The position numbers were made by a program, and so were the translations under genes. Of a stretch of DNA of 64,000 bases, positions 25,440 to 33,947 are shown one piece after another (position 1 is the stretch's first letter; every line of letters begins with the position of its first letter). The stretch is from contig NZ_CP019331.1 in assembly GCF_002163835.1 (NCBI RefSeq), positions 496,001-560,000 of the forward strand, in the 5' to 3' direction. The notes beneath the pieces were generated by a model. The model worked only from the letters and a program-made list of their open reading frames with translations. It did no database searches and had not been told where the DNA came from. This DNA is from Polaribacter sp. SA4-10. Its GTDB lineage: Bacteria; Bacteroidota; Bacteroidia; Flavobacteriales; Flavobacteriaceae.

Positions 25440-25979
25440 ATGAAGAGAATTTCAAGATTTATATTATTTACAATTTTAGGATGGAAATTAACACAAGACT
25501 TCCCTAAAGATGTAAAAAAATACATTGTTGTTGTTGCACCACATACAAGTTGGATCGATTTTCCAATAGCAATTTTAGCTCGATTGAGTTCCGGAATTAT
25601 GATTAATTTTATAGGAAAGGATTCACTTTTTAAAGGCCCTTTTGGTTTTTTCTTTAGAGCTTTAGGTGGTACACCAGTAGACAGAAGTAAGAGTAATAAC
25701 TTGGTAGATGCAATTGTAGAGATATTTAATTCTAAAGAAGAATTTAGGTTAGGATTGTCTCCAGAAGGAACAAGAAAAAAAGTAGATGAATGGAAAACAG
25801 GGTTTTACTACATAGCAAAAGGAGCAAATGTACCTATTGTTTTGGCTACTTTAGATTTTGAAAATAAAGAAATAAGAGCTTCTAGACCTTATTATATTAC
25901 AGAGGATAAAGAAGCTGATTTTGAGGTATTTTACTCATTTTTTAAAGGCGTTAAAGGAAGAAATCCTGAATTATTTTAA
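25440..25979 (+). CDS. 1-acyl-glycerol-3-phosphate acyltransferase-like protein
   Basis: A 179-residue PlsC-family protein. Motif I appears as APHTSWIDFPIA (HxxxxD form, here H-T-S-W-I-D), motif II as GGTPVDRSK and motif III as LSPEGTRKK. It should transfer an acyl chain to a lysophospholipid or related acceptor at the cytoplasmic membrane. It is shorter than full PlsC and lacks an obvious membrane anchor, as in the small flavobacterial group. Single gene. Confidence 0.85.
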   Translation: MKRISRFILFTILGWKLTQDFPKDVKKYIVVVAPHTSWIDFPIAILARLSSGIMINFIGKDSLFKGPFGFFFRALGGTPVDRSKSNNLVDAIVEIFNSKEEFRLGLSPEGTRKKVDEWKTGFYYIAKGANVPIVLATLDFENKEIRASRPYYITEDKEADFEVFYSFFKGVKGRNPELF

Positions 25980-26096
25980 ACTTTGACTATAACTTTCACT
26001 AAAAATGCTTAAATTTATAGTAATAAGCAGACTTGATGAATAGAGATTAGGGGCTTTATTAGCAAAGAGTTTATAAATAGCATATGCTATGATATT

Positions 26097-26128
26097 AAGT
26101 CTCCAGTTTACTGGAGACTTTTTTTTTT
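26097..26128 (-). terminator. Intrinsic terminator downstream of pepT
   Basis: AAGTCTCCAG pairs with CTGGAGACTT around TTTA. The long T-run is on the plus-strand side, so it may end transcripts from the acyltransferase side as well as pepT. Confidence 0.7.
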
Positions 26129-27368
26129 ACTTAAATTTTTTTGATATTTTTTCTGCAATTCCTACAATAACGGCTGTTGCTTTTATCATAGATTCTACAG
26201 GAACATATTCAAAACGACCATGAAAATTATGTCCGCCTGCAAAAATATTTGGACAAGGTAAACCTTTGTATGAAAGCTGAGAACCATCTGTTCCTCCTCG
26301 AATAGGTTTAATTAAAGGAACAATCCCAATATCTTTCATTACTTCTTCCGCAATATCTACAATATGCATTACAGGAACAACTTTTTCCTTCATATTAAAA
26401 TATTGATCTTTAATTTCTACAGCGATTATGTCTTGTTTTAAACGCTTATTAAAATCAACTGCAATTTTTTGCATTAAAGTTTTTCTTTTTTCAAATAACT
26501 CTAAATCATGATCTCTTATTATATATTGCAAAACTGTTTTCTCTACATTTCCATTCATGTCATGTAAATGAAAAAAACCTTCATAATCTGTAGTTTTTTC
26601 AGGAACTTCATTTGCAGGAAGTGCATCAATAAAATCGTTAGCAATTAACATAGAATTTATCATTTTTCCTTTTGCATAACCAGGATGAACAATTTTACCA
26701 GTTATCGTAACCTTTGCCCCAGCAGCATTAAAATTTTCATATTCTAATTCTCCAATTTGGCTTCCATCCATTGTATATGCCCATTCTGCGCCAAACTTTT
26801 TAACATCAAATAAATGTGCTCCTTTACCAACTTCTTCATCGGGTGTAAAACAAATTCTAATTTTTCCGTGTTTAATTTCTGGATGATTAATTAGGTATTC
26901 CAAAGCAGAAACAATTTCTGTAATTCCTGCTTTATCATCTGCTCCTAAAAGTGTTGTTCCATCAGTTGTTATTATAGTTTGACCTTTATATTGTAGTAAG
27001 TCATCAAAATAATCTGGAGATAAAACAATATTTTTATCTTTATTTAAAACAATATCTTTTCCATCATAATTATGATGAATTTGTGGTTTTACATTTTTTC
27101 CTGTAAAATCTGGACTCGTATCAATATGAGAAACAAAGCCAATAGTTGGCACTTCATAGTCTAAATTACTTGGTAAAGTTGCCATTACATAACAGTTTTC
27201 ATCTAAATCTACATCTTGTAAACCAATATGGTTTAATTCTTCAACTAAAACCTTTGCTAAATCCCACTGTTTTTCTGTACTTGGAAAAGCAGGGTTTTCA
27301 GGGTCTGACTCTGTGTCTATAGTTACGTATTTTATAAATCTGTTTATAATATGTTCTTTATCAATCAT
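26127..27368 (-). CDS. pepT: Peptidase T (tripeptide aminopeptidase)
   Basis: A 413-residue M20-family metallopeptidase. Zinc and catalytic residues are visible in GFVSHIDTSPD, TTLLGADDKAGI, ICFTPDEEVGKGAH and RGGTDGSQLS; the inserted dimerisation domain lies near 210-320. It removes N-terminal residues from tripeptides in the cytoplasm. It is the last gene of a run 28976-26127 (BNR-repeat lipoprotein, small lipoprotein, pepT) with gaps of four and two bases. Confidence 0.96.
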   Translation of the reverse strand: MIDKEHIINRFIKYVTIDTESDPENPAFPSTEKQWDLAKVLVEELNHIGLQDVDLDENCYVMATLPSNLDYEVPTIGFVSHIDTSPDFTGKNVKPQIHHNYDGKDIVLNKDKNIVLSPDYFDDLLQYKGQTIITTDGTTLLGADDKAGITEIVSALEYLINHPEIKHGKIRICFTPDEEVGKGAHLFDVKKFGAEWAYTMDGSQIGELEYENFNAAGAKVTITGKIVHPGYAKGKMINSMLIANDFIDALPANEVPEKTTDYEGFFHLHDMNGNVEKTVLQYIIRDHDLELFEKRKTLMQKIAVDFNKRLKQDIIAVEIKDQYFNMKEKVVPVMHIVDIAEEVMKDIGIVPLIKPIRGGTDGSQLSYKGLPCPNIFAGGHNFHGRFEYVPVESMIKATAVIVGIAEKISKKFK

Positions 27369-27370
27369 TT

Positions 27371-27928
27371 TTACTGAGTTATTTTAATTTTTTCTATTAA
27401 TGAAAATGCTTCACACATTCTTTCTTGTACTAAAGAATCTCCATAAATGTCTGTTTTAGCAAGTATAAAATTATTTTTATTTAATTTGATAAATACATTG
27501 CAAACTTGATAGGTAAACGTTCTTTTTTTTCCTTTTGAAACGGTATAATAAGAAGGGGAATTAAGGAGTTTAATTTCTTTAGAGGTTGTTTGAATTAAAT
27601 TTTTTGATAAACTTTCTTGTTCTTGTTTTAATTTAAAAACATTATCAAAATTAATGCTTTTATTAATATATGTAATGTCTAAAAGTAATGTTTCTGTTAA
27701 TTGTTTTGCACTATCTGCTGTAAAGATTGATGACTGTGCAGCATCATAAAATAATTTTGTTTTCCATGTTTTTGGAAATTTTACAGAAAACGTTTTTTTT
27801 ACGTCTACAATCTCTTCTAAATTATTAAATGCTGTTGTTGTACAATTAAAATCTGAGGAAATCTCTGATTGTTGTTTACATGAAAAGAATAGGAGAGGAG
27901 CAATAAAAATAAGAATAGAAAACCTCAT
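27371..27928 (-). CDS. Lipoprotein of unknown function
   Basis: A 185-residue protein with lipobox FFSCK (Cys17). The remainder is a mixed alpha/beta domain with VKFPKTWKTKLFY near residues 48-60, a pattern like PsbP/MOG1-type folds found in secreted lipoproteins. No catalytic residues are seen. It is sandwiched tightly between the BNR-repeat gene (four bases) and pepT (two bases), so it is co-expressed with both. Confidence 0.7.
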   Translation of the reverse strand: MRFSILIFIAPLLFFSCKQQSEISSDFNCTTTAFNNLEEIVDVKKTFSVKFPKTWKTKLFYDAAQSSIFTADSAKQLTETLLLDITYINKSINFDNVFKLKQEQESLSKNLIQTTSKEIKLLNSPSYYTVSKGKKRTFTYQVCNVFIKLNKNNFILAKTDIYGDSLVQERMCEAFSLIEKIKITQ

Positions 27929-27932
27929 AGAA

Positions 27933-28976
27933 TTATTTTAAAATAAGTTTTCCTATTTTATTATTTCCAGATAGCCATGCCGTATTTTTATCTACAAATT
28001 GAATTGCATAATAACTGTCTTTAGAAACTTCTTTCCAAGAAATACCTCCATTATTAGAAAAAGACACTCCCGTTTTTCCAACCGCAAAAATTTCTTTTCC
28101 TTGCGTATTTGGTACATATTGTACACAACTTTTATAGTTTGGGTTTTGTCCATCAGAAACTAACTTCCAAGTTTTTCCACCATCTGTTGTAATTGCTTTG
28201 TTGGCGTTGTTTTCTTTAGGTTTAGAATAGTCTCCGCCTATAATAATTCCGTTGTTTTTATCAGCAAAATCAATAGAATAAATTCCTTGTGGGCCATTTC
28301 CTTGAATAATTGGTGTATTATAAATGGTCCAAGTTTGTCCATAATCTTCAGATTTTAAAACTCTTGCTTTTTTACCACCAGAAGCAATCCATACAGTTTT
28401 ACCAATCGTTTTAATATTGGTGTTACTTGCTGCAAAAAAAGCTTCGCCATCTTCAAATTCTGGCAAATTACAACAAGCAATTTTTTGCCAAGTATTTCCA
28501 GCATCTTCCGTAATAATTATTGAAGCACAATCTTCTGTTGGATCTCCAACTGCAATTCCGTGTTTATTATCATCAAAAAAAAAGAGCGCATCATAAAAGA
28601 CTTTCTCATGATTTTCTGTGTAAACTAAGGTAGTTTTTTTATCAGAAATTTTATACAATAAAGCAGGATTTGCTATTGAAAGAGCAAAAAAGTGATTTTT
28701 GTTTTTGGCTAAACTTCTAAAATGTGGTACAATGGTATCTTGATATGTAATATATTCTGTTGTCCAAGATTTTCCGTTATCATTTGTAAAACCAATATCG
28801 CCACGAGAACCTGCATAATAAACTGTATGATTATCAATAGATTGAATAGCTCTAATACTTGTGCTATCTATTTTAAATTCTTTAATGCTAATTTTTTCTA
28901 TTTTTCTTGGTGTATATTCTTGTTTGCAAGAAGCATAAAAAAGTATAACAAAAATAATTACGGTTATTCTTTTCAT
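27933..28976 (-). CDS. BNR/YCF48-type beta-propeller lipoprotein
   Basis: A 347-residue protein with lipobox YASC (Cys17). At least five Asp-box-like repeats are visible: FTNDNGKSWTT, ITEDAGNTW, KSEDYGQTWT, TTDGGKTWK and FSNNGGISW. This is the sialidase/photosystem-II-assembly-factor propeller. Flavobacterial members are often annotated as oxidoreductases without evidence; no redox motif is seen. Probably a periplasmic or surface binding protein. First gene of the operon with pepT. Confidence 0.82.
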   Translation of the reverse strand: MKRITVIIFVILFYASCKQEYTPRKIEKISIKEFKIDSTSIRAIQSIDNHTVYYAGSRGDIGFTNDNGKSWTTEYITYQDTIVPHFRSLAKNKNHFFALSIANPALLYKISDKKTTLVYTENHEKVFYDALFFFDDNKHGIAVGDPTEDCASIIITEDAGNTWQKIACCNLPEFEDGEAFFAASNTNIKTIGKTVWIASGGKKARVLKSEDYGQTWTIYNTPIIQGNGPQGIYSIDFADKNNGIIIGGDYSKPKENNANKAITTDGGKTWKLVSDGQNPNYKSCVQYVPNTQGKEIFAVGKTGVSFSNNGGISWKEVSKDSYYAIQFVDKNTAWLSGNNKIGKLILK

Positions 28977-29022
28977 TTTTAATATTTTTATAGCACTAAA
29001 TTAAACAAATCATTTGTAGTTA

Positions 29023-30015
29023 ATGAAAAAAGCGTTAGTAATTTCTGGTGGTGGTAGCAAAGGTGCATTTGCAGGTGGAGTTGCACAATATTTAATGAAG
29101 AATGAAGGAAAAGAATATGATTTGTTTTTAGGAACTTCTACAGGAAGTTTAATGGTTTCTCACTTGGCGTTAGGAATGTTAGATGAATTAAAAGAATTAT
29201 ATACCAATGTAAACCAAGAAACAATTTTTAGTAACAATCCTTTTACAATACGTAAAGTTGCAGGAGAAAAAGTGGTTAGCATTAATCACTTAAATACTTT
29301 TTGGAATTTCTTAAATGGAAGAAAAACTTTTGGTGAGAGCAAGAATTTACGTTCTCTAATAAAAAAGAAAGTTACTAGGGAAATGTATGATGAAATTAAA
29401 ATAAAAAACAAAGAAGTTGTTGTTACGCTTTCTAATTTAACAGCAAATCAAATAGAGTATAAATCTATTAATGATTGTACTTATGAAGATTTTTGTGATT
29501 GGATTTGGGGTTCTTGTAATTATGTACCTTTTATGAGTTTGTTAGAAAAAAACAATTGTCAGTATGCAGATGGTGGTTTTGGTTCTTTAGTACCAATTAG
29601 AGAAGCAATTTTAAGAGGAGCAACAGAAATTGATGCAATTATTTTAGAAACTGAAATTACTCAATTTAATAGAATGCCCTCTAAAAATCCATTTTCTTTA
29701 TTGTTTGATGTGTTTGACTTTATGCTTACTCATGTAGAAAGACATAATATTACTATTGGTAAACTTGCAGCAAAAAATAAAGATGTAAAACTAAACTTGT
29801 ATTACACGCCAACTGTTTTAACGACAAACTCATTAGTATTTGACAAGAACTTAATGCGTAAATGGTGGAAATCTGGGTATAAATATGCGAAAACTAAAAA
29901 AGAAGAATTAATGAGTGAGTTTAGACCAGATATTTTAACAGATCAAGAGTTAGATGATGGTGTAAGTGATGTAGAAGAAATGATATTATTAAAAAAGAAA
30001 CAAAAAAATAATTGA
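29023..30015 (+). CDS. Patatin-like phospholipase
   Basis: A 330-residue protein with a complete patatin signature: GGGSKGAFAGG oxyanion loop at residues 9-19, the serine nucleophile in GTSTGS (Ser about 41) and the catalytic aspartate in YADGGFG (about 186). It should hydrolyse acyl esters of phospholipids or other lipids. No signal peptide, so cytosolic. Divergent from the BNR lipoprotein gene and ended by a strong terminator. Confidence 0.92.
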   Translation: MKKALVISGGGSKGAFAGGVAQYLMKNEGKEYDLFLGTSTGSLMVSHLALGMLDELKELYTNVNQETIFSNNPFTIRKVAGEKVVSINHLNTFWNFLNGRKTFGESKNLRSLIKKKVTREMYDEIKIKNKEVVVTLSNLTANQIEYKSINDCTYEDFCDWIWGSCNYVPFMSLLEKNNCQYADGGFGSLVPIREAILRGATEIDAIILETEITQFNRMPSKNPFSLLFDVFDFMLTHVERHNITIGKLAAKNKDVKLNLYYTPTVLTTNSLVFDKNLMRKWWKSGYKYAKTKKEELMSEFRPDILTDQELDDGVSDVEEMILLKKKQKNN

Positions 30016-30023
30016 TTATATAA

Positions 30024-30055
30024 AAAAAAGTCCAGCAATTAGCTGGACTTTTTTA
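30024..30055. terminator. Bidirectional terminator
   Basis: AAAAAAGTCCAGC pairs with GCTGGACTTTTTT around AATTA, between the convergent patatin and S41-peptidase genes. Confidence 0.92.
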
Positions 30056-30073
30056 GCTATTATATTTTGTCCT

Positions 30074-31525
30074 TTATTTTTTAAAATCTACATACATTTC
30101 ATTTGCAAAAGGTCTTTGTAGTTTAGAGTTTGTAATCTGTTCCTTTTTGTTGAAATTCACTGCTTTTCCAGAAAATTTTGCTCCGTTTGTAATATAAGAA
30201 ATAGTCCTATCTAATAAAGGGTCTGATTTTTCTCCTAAAACACCAATATTTACATCTCCAGAAATTTGTCCAAAATCTTCAGGTAATTCAATTTCTGGAA
30301 GATACCCTTCTGGATTGTTTTCACCATCAGAATTTTTTATTTCCATTACAATTGGCTGCATTGCATAAGCATGATTTGGATTTAAGTTAGTACCTGTTCT
30401 TTGTAAATTATCAGAATCATATAAGGTAATAGATCCAACTTGTTTACCAACTGTCTGTGTACCCACTAAATTTACATCAATATAAGCGCTTAATGCATTT
30501 ATTACTAATTCTGATGCGGATGCTGTGTCTTCTGTAACAATAAAATAAACGCTTTGTAAACCTAAACTATTAATTGGCTCATTTACGGTTCCGTTATCAA
30601 TTTCATCGGTAAAATAATTTAAAAAATTACTAGCATCAATGGCTTCCATTACTTTTTCATTCCAAACTTGTTGGGAAAACAACGTTTCATTAGATTTTGT
30701 AGCAATCATACTGCCTAAGTAAGTAGCTGTTCTAACACTTCCTCCACCATTATAACGTAAATCTATTATTAAATCTGTAATTCCGTTTGCTTTAAAATCT
30801 CCAAAAGCAGTATTTAATTCGCCATCATAAGAACTGGCAAATTGATTGTATAATAAATAACCAATTTTATGAGCACCTTCATCAAAAGTTTTTACAATTG
30901 AAACAGGATTTTCTTGTAATTCAGATTTTGTTAAAGAAATAGAATTTCCGTTAGAAATAGGGTTTCCTGCGTTAAAATCTGCTAGATTAATACTATAATT
31001 AGTATTGGTTCCAAACAACAAACTTCTGTAGTTACTTTCTGTAATTTGATTTCCATCTATAGCATTAAAAACCATTCCTCTTAAAACACCTTTTGTGTCA
31101 GCATCAGAGTTAGGAACTATATAATATACGATTCCATGCACATTTGATTGATTTGATTCATTTCTAAATAACTTAAACTCCATTCCATTATTTAATGTAA
31201 TCCCTTGAAAAGAATTTTCTAAAGCAATATAATCATCAACAATCCAAGAAAAACGATCTGCTGGTCTGTTTAATAAATTTTCAAATAAATTTTCTGGAGT
31301 AGCATATCCAGATAAAAACCCATTTAATTCATTTTGATTACTAAAACGAGTGTCTGCTAAATCAGCTATTGAACTTTGCCATAAATAATAAGCGTTTAAA
31401 CCTTTCCAAACAAAGTCATTAATTTCTAAATCAGCAGGCACATCCTCTAATTTAGATGAGCAATTAAAAAAAAGAACAGTTGTTAGTAATATAATAACTG
31501 TTTTAGAAAGAAATTTAAACTTCAT
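30074..31525 (-). CDS. S41 family peptidase, lipoprotein
   Basis: A 483-residue protein with lipobox FFNCS (Cys22). A PDZ-like region lies near 115-200 and the tail-specific protease (S41) domain near 210-420, with IDLRYNGGGSV and the catalytic serine in VTEDTASASELV; the usual Lys of CtpA-type dyads is represented by the VGKQVGSI segment. It degrades or processes periplasmic proteins at the outer or inner membrane. Similar lipoproteins occur singly in many flavobacteria. It stands alone. Confidence 0.87.
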   Translation of the reverse strand: MKFKFLSKTVIILLTTVLFFNCSSKLEDVPADLEINDFVWKGLNAYYLWQSSIADLADTRFSNQNELNGFLSGYATPENLFENLLNRPADRFSWIVDDYIALENSFQGITLNNGMEFKLFRNESNQSNVHGIVYYIVPNSDADTKGVLRGMVFNAIDGNQITESNYRSLLFGTNTNYSINLADFNAGNPISNGNSISLTKSELQENPVSIVKTFDEGAHKIGYLLYNQFASSYDGELNTAFGDFKANGITDLIIDLRYNGGGSVRTATYLGSMIATKSNETLFSQQVWNEKVMEAIDASNFLNYFTDEIDNGTVNEPINSLGLQSVYFIVTEDTASASELVINALSAYIDVNLVGTQTVGKQVGSITLYDSDNLQRTGTNLNPNHAYAMQPIVMEIKNSDGENNPEGYLPEIELPEDFGQISGDVNIGVLGEKSDPLLDRTISYITNGAKFSGKAVNFNKKEQITNSKLQRPFANEMYVDFKK

Positions 31526-31684
31526 AAATTTTTTGTTTTATAGTAAAGAAACGCAATATAAAGAGAATTAGTATTATTTTAATATATCTTGTAACAAAAT
31601 ATATTGTTCCTCGTCTTAATTATGTAAACCTGTTATAAAGCGTTGTATTTATGAGGTTTTTGCAAGGAAAATTAACAAAACCAA

Positions 31685-32194
31685 ATGAACCAGTCAGACT
31701 TTTTAAAAGTTGTTTTACCATTTAAAGATAAGGTCTTTCGTTTAGCAAAAAGACTTTTAGTTTCTAGGGAAGAAGCTGAAGATGCTACACAAGAACTATT
31801 ATTTAAATTATGGAAAAGTAAAGATAAGATTGCTGACTATAAAAATGTTGAAGCATTTGCAATGACAATGACTAAGAACTATTGTTATGATCGTTTAAAA
31901 TCCAAACAAGCAAGTAATTTAACATTAGTACACAGTAATTATAAAGAAAAAGATACAAGTTTAGATAAGAAAATTGAACATCGAGATAGTGTAAACCAAG
32001 TACACAAATTGATTGAAAGCTTACCAGAACAACAAAAAATTATTATTCAATTAAGAGATATTGAGCAATATGATTTTGATGAAATTTGCAAAATGGTAGA
32101 TATGAAGCCAACAGCAGTAAGAGTAGCCTTGTCTAGAGCAAGAAAAACAATAAGAGAAGCATTAATTAAAAAACACAACTATGGAGTTAGCTAA
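31685..32194 (+). CDS. ECF-type RNA polymerase sigma factor
   Basis: A 169-residue protein with sigma region 2 (LAKRLLVSREEAEDATQELLFKLW, about 17-43) and region 4 (LPEQQKIIIQLRDIEQYDFDEIC, about 113-135, then a helix-turn-helix). No other domains are present. It directs RNA polymerase to a specific promoter set, probably including its own. The stop lies 14 bases inside the next gene, so the sigma factor and the membrane protein that follows are translated together, as with sigma/anti-sigma pairs. Confidence 0.93.
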   Translation: MNQSDFLKVVLPFKDKVFRLAKRLLVSREEAEDATQELLFKLWKSKDKIADYKNVEAFAMTMTKNYCYDRLKSKQASNLTLVHSNYKEKDTSLDKKIEHRDSVNQVHKLIESLPEQQKIIIQLRDIEQYDFDEICKMVDMKPTAVRVALSRARKTIREALIKKHNYGVS

Positions 32195-32603
32195 CATAGA
32201 AATATTAGTAGAAAAATACTTAAACGCAGAAACATCTTTGCAAGAGGAAACAACCTTAAAAAACTATTTTATAGAAGGTAATGTAGCACCACACTTGCAA
32301 GAATATGAATATATGTTTAATTATTTTGTAAAAGCAAAAGATGAAATTTTTACAAAAACCATTCAGTTAGAACCTAAGAAATCTAAAAGAAGAAACTTAA
32401 AATGGTTATCTGTAGCAGCATCCGTTGCTTTATTAGTAAGTGTATTTGTAGGTAAACAACAATATGAAAAATACCAAGCAAAAAAAACATATGCACACGT
32501 AACAAATGCTTTAAAAATGTTATCTACAAATCTTAAAAAAGGAGATAAAGCTTTTGAACATTTATATACGTATGAAAACACCGTAAATAAAATTTTAAAA
32601 TAA
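32181..32603 (+). CDS. Small single-pass membrane protein, probable anti-sigma factor
   Basis: A 140-residue protein that starts inside the sigma gene (overlap 14 bases). Residues 1-70 are helical and acidic (IEILVEKYLNAETSLQEE), one transmembrane segment lies at about 74-93 (WLSVAASVALLVSVFVG) and 45 residues follow. This is the order of cytoplasmic anti-sigma domain, membrane anchor and periplasmic tail. It lacks a recognisable zinc-binding anti-sigma motif; the role is inferred from overlap and topology. Confidence 0.65.
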   Translation: MELANIEILVEKYLNAETSLQEETTLKNYFIEGNVAPHLQEYEYMFNYFVKAKDEIFTKTIQLEPKKSKRRNLKWLSVAASVALLVSVFVGKQQYEKYQAKKTYAHVTNALKMLSTNLKKGDKAFEHLYTYENTVNKILK

Positions 32604-32646
32604 AACCAAGTAAAATAATTAGGAACCCCAAGTAAAGACAGAAATT

Positions 32647-33180
32647 ATGAAAAAAATAATAGTATTAATAGCGTTAATAGTTACTCCAATGGTAACAAAT
32701 GCACAGTCGTTTTTTGACAAATTAGAAGATATGGATGGCGTTTCATCTGTAATAGTAAGCAAAGATGCTTTTGAAATTTTAAAGAACTTTAAACCTCAAG
32801 GTAATGGAAGTGAAGCCATGGAAGTTTTTGAGATGATTAATGATTTAAAAGAATTGAAAATATTTTCTACAGATAAATCAGCAATAGCAGATAAAATGGA
32901 TGCTATGGTAAGATCTGCTGTAAAAAGTTCTAAACTAACAGAACTAATGAGAATTAAAGAAGACGATTCTCGTGTAAAAATCTATGTTAAAACGGGTGGT
33001 AAAAAAGATTACGTAAGTGAAGTTTTAATGTTTGTAAAGGGTATCGATAAGAAAACTCAAGGAAACGTAGAGTCTGTAATTATATCTTTAACAGGTTTAA
33101 TAGACATTAATAAGCTTTCTAAAATTGCAGATACTTTTACAAAAGAGAATGGAGTAAAAGTAAAAGTTAGTAGCAACTAA
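32647..33180 (+). CDS. DUF4252 domain protein, secreted
   Basis: A 177-residue protein with a signal peptide (about 1-19, ending TNAQS). The mature part begins FFDKLEDMDGVSSVIVSKDAFEIL and belongs to the DUF4252 family, whose members are common in Bacteroidetes beside ECF sigma factors. There are no catalytic motifs. It is 43 bases downstream of the probable anti-sigma gene and shares the family with the next gene, so the two may be paralogues under the same sigma factor. Confidence 0.82.
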   Translation: MKKIIVLIALIVTPMVTNAQSFFDKLEDMDGVSSVIVSKDAFEILKNFKPQGNGSEAMEVFEMINDLKELKIFSTDKSAIADKMDAMVRSAVKSSKLTELMRIKEDDSRVKIYVKTGGKKDYVSEVLMFVKGIDKKTQGNVESVIISLTGLIDINKLSKIADTFTKENGVKVKVSSN

Positions 33181-33186
33181 ATTTAA

Positions 33187-33223
33187 ATAAGCAAAGTCAG
33201 AGTAACATTCTGACTTTGCTTAT
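33187..33223 (+). other. Perfect 15-bp hairpin between the two DUF4252 genes
   Basis: ATAAGCAAAGTCAGA (33187-33201) is the exact inverted complement of 33209-33223, with a seven-base loop. No T-run follows on the plus strand, so it is not a standard terminator; it may protect the upstream mRNA from 3' decay or reduce read-through. Confidence 0.8.
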
Positions 33224-33240
33224 CAAAAAAAATAGATAAA

Positions 33241-33783
33241 ATGAAAAAAACAACCAAAATACTTTCACTATTACTTTTAGTTTTAATGATTACTTCATGT
33301 AAAAATGAAAAATCATTGCAAGGGTATTTAGTAGAAAGTCAAGAAAAAAATGGATTTATTACTGTAGATATTCCTACAAGTTTTTTACAATTAAAATCTG
33401 ATGATGTTTCAGAAGAAGTAAAAGCTACTTTAAAAAGCATTAGAAAAGTAAACGTTGTTGCCTTGCCTATAAAAGGAAATGAAGCAGCTTATGAAGTTGA
33501 AAAAACAACACTAAAAAATATTTTTACAGACAATAAAGAGTATAAAACTTTAATGTCTATGAAAGCAAAAGGAATGAAAGTGAACTTTTATTATACAGGA
33601 GATACAGATTCTATAGATGAAGTAATTGCTTTTGGTTATGGTAAAGAAGCTGGAGTAGGTGTTGCAAGATTGTTAGGAGATAACATGAACCCTGCAAAAA
33701 TTATAGAAATGATGAACAACATTAAAGTAGATGGAGATAATTTTGATTTAAAGCAATTTAGCGCAATTTTTAAAGGAAAATAA
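33241..33783 (+). CDS. DUF4252 lipoprotein
   Basis: A 180-residue protein with lipobox MITSCK (Cys20). The pattern in the second half (DEVIAFGYGKEAGVGVARLLGDN) and total length match DUF4252, and it is the second copy in this operon. Function is unknown. It is the last gene of the sigma-factor operon and is followed by a strong terminator. Confidence 0.8.
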   Translation: MKKTTKILSLLLLVLMITSCKNEKSLQGYLVESQEKNGFITVDIPTSFLQLKSDDVSEEVKATLKSIRKVNVVALPIKGNEAAYEVEKTTLKNIFTDNKEYKTLMSMKAKGMKVNFYYTGDTDSIDEVIAFGYGKEAGVGVARLLGDNMNPAKIIEMMNNIKVDGDNFDLKQFSAIFKGK

Positions 33784-33802
33784 TATTTAATTATACGATT
33801 TT

Positions 33803-33839
33803 AAAAGCCTAAAATTTCTAAAGAAATTTTAGGCTTTTT
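33803..33839 (+). terminator. Intrinsic terminator after the sigma-factor operon
   Basis: AAAAGCCTAAAATTTCT pairs with AGAAATTTTAGGCTTTT around a two-base loop; T-run follows. Confidence 0.92.
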
Positions 33840-33947
33840 CTGTAATTTGTAACGGTAAACTTCTTACTAAAACTGCTAAATGAATATTAACTGCGCATTA
33901 ACACCTACAATGTATTAATTTCTTATTTTTGGTGCTTTAAGAAAATC

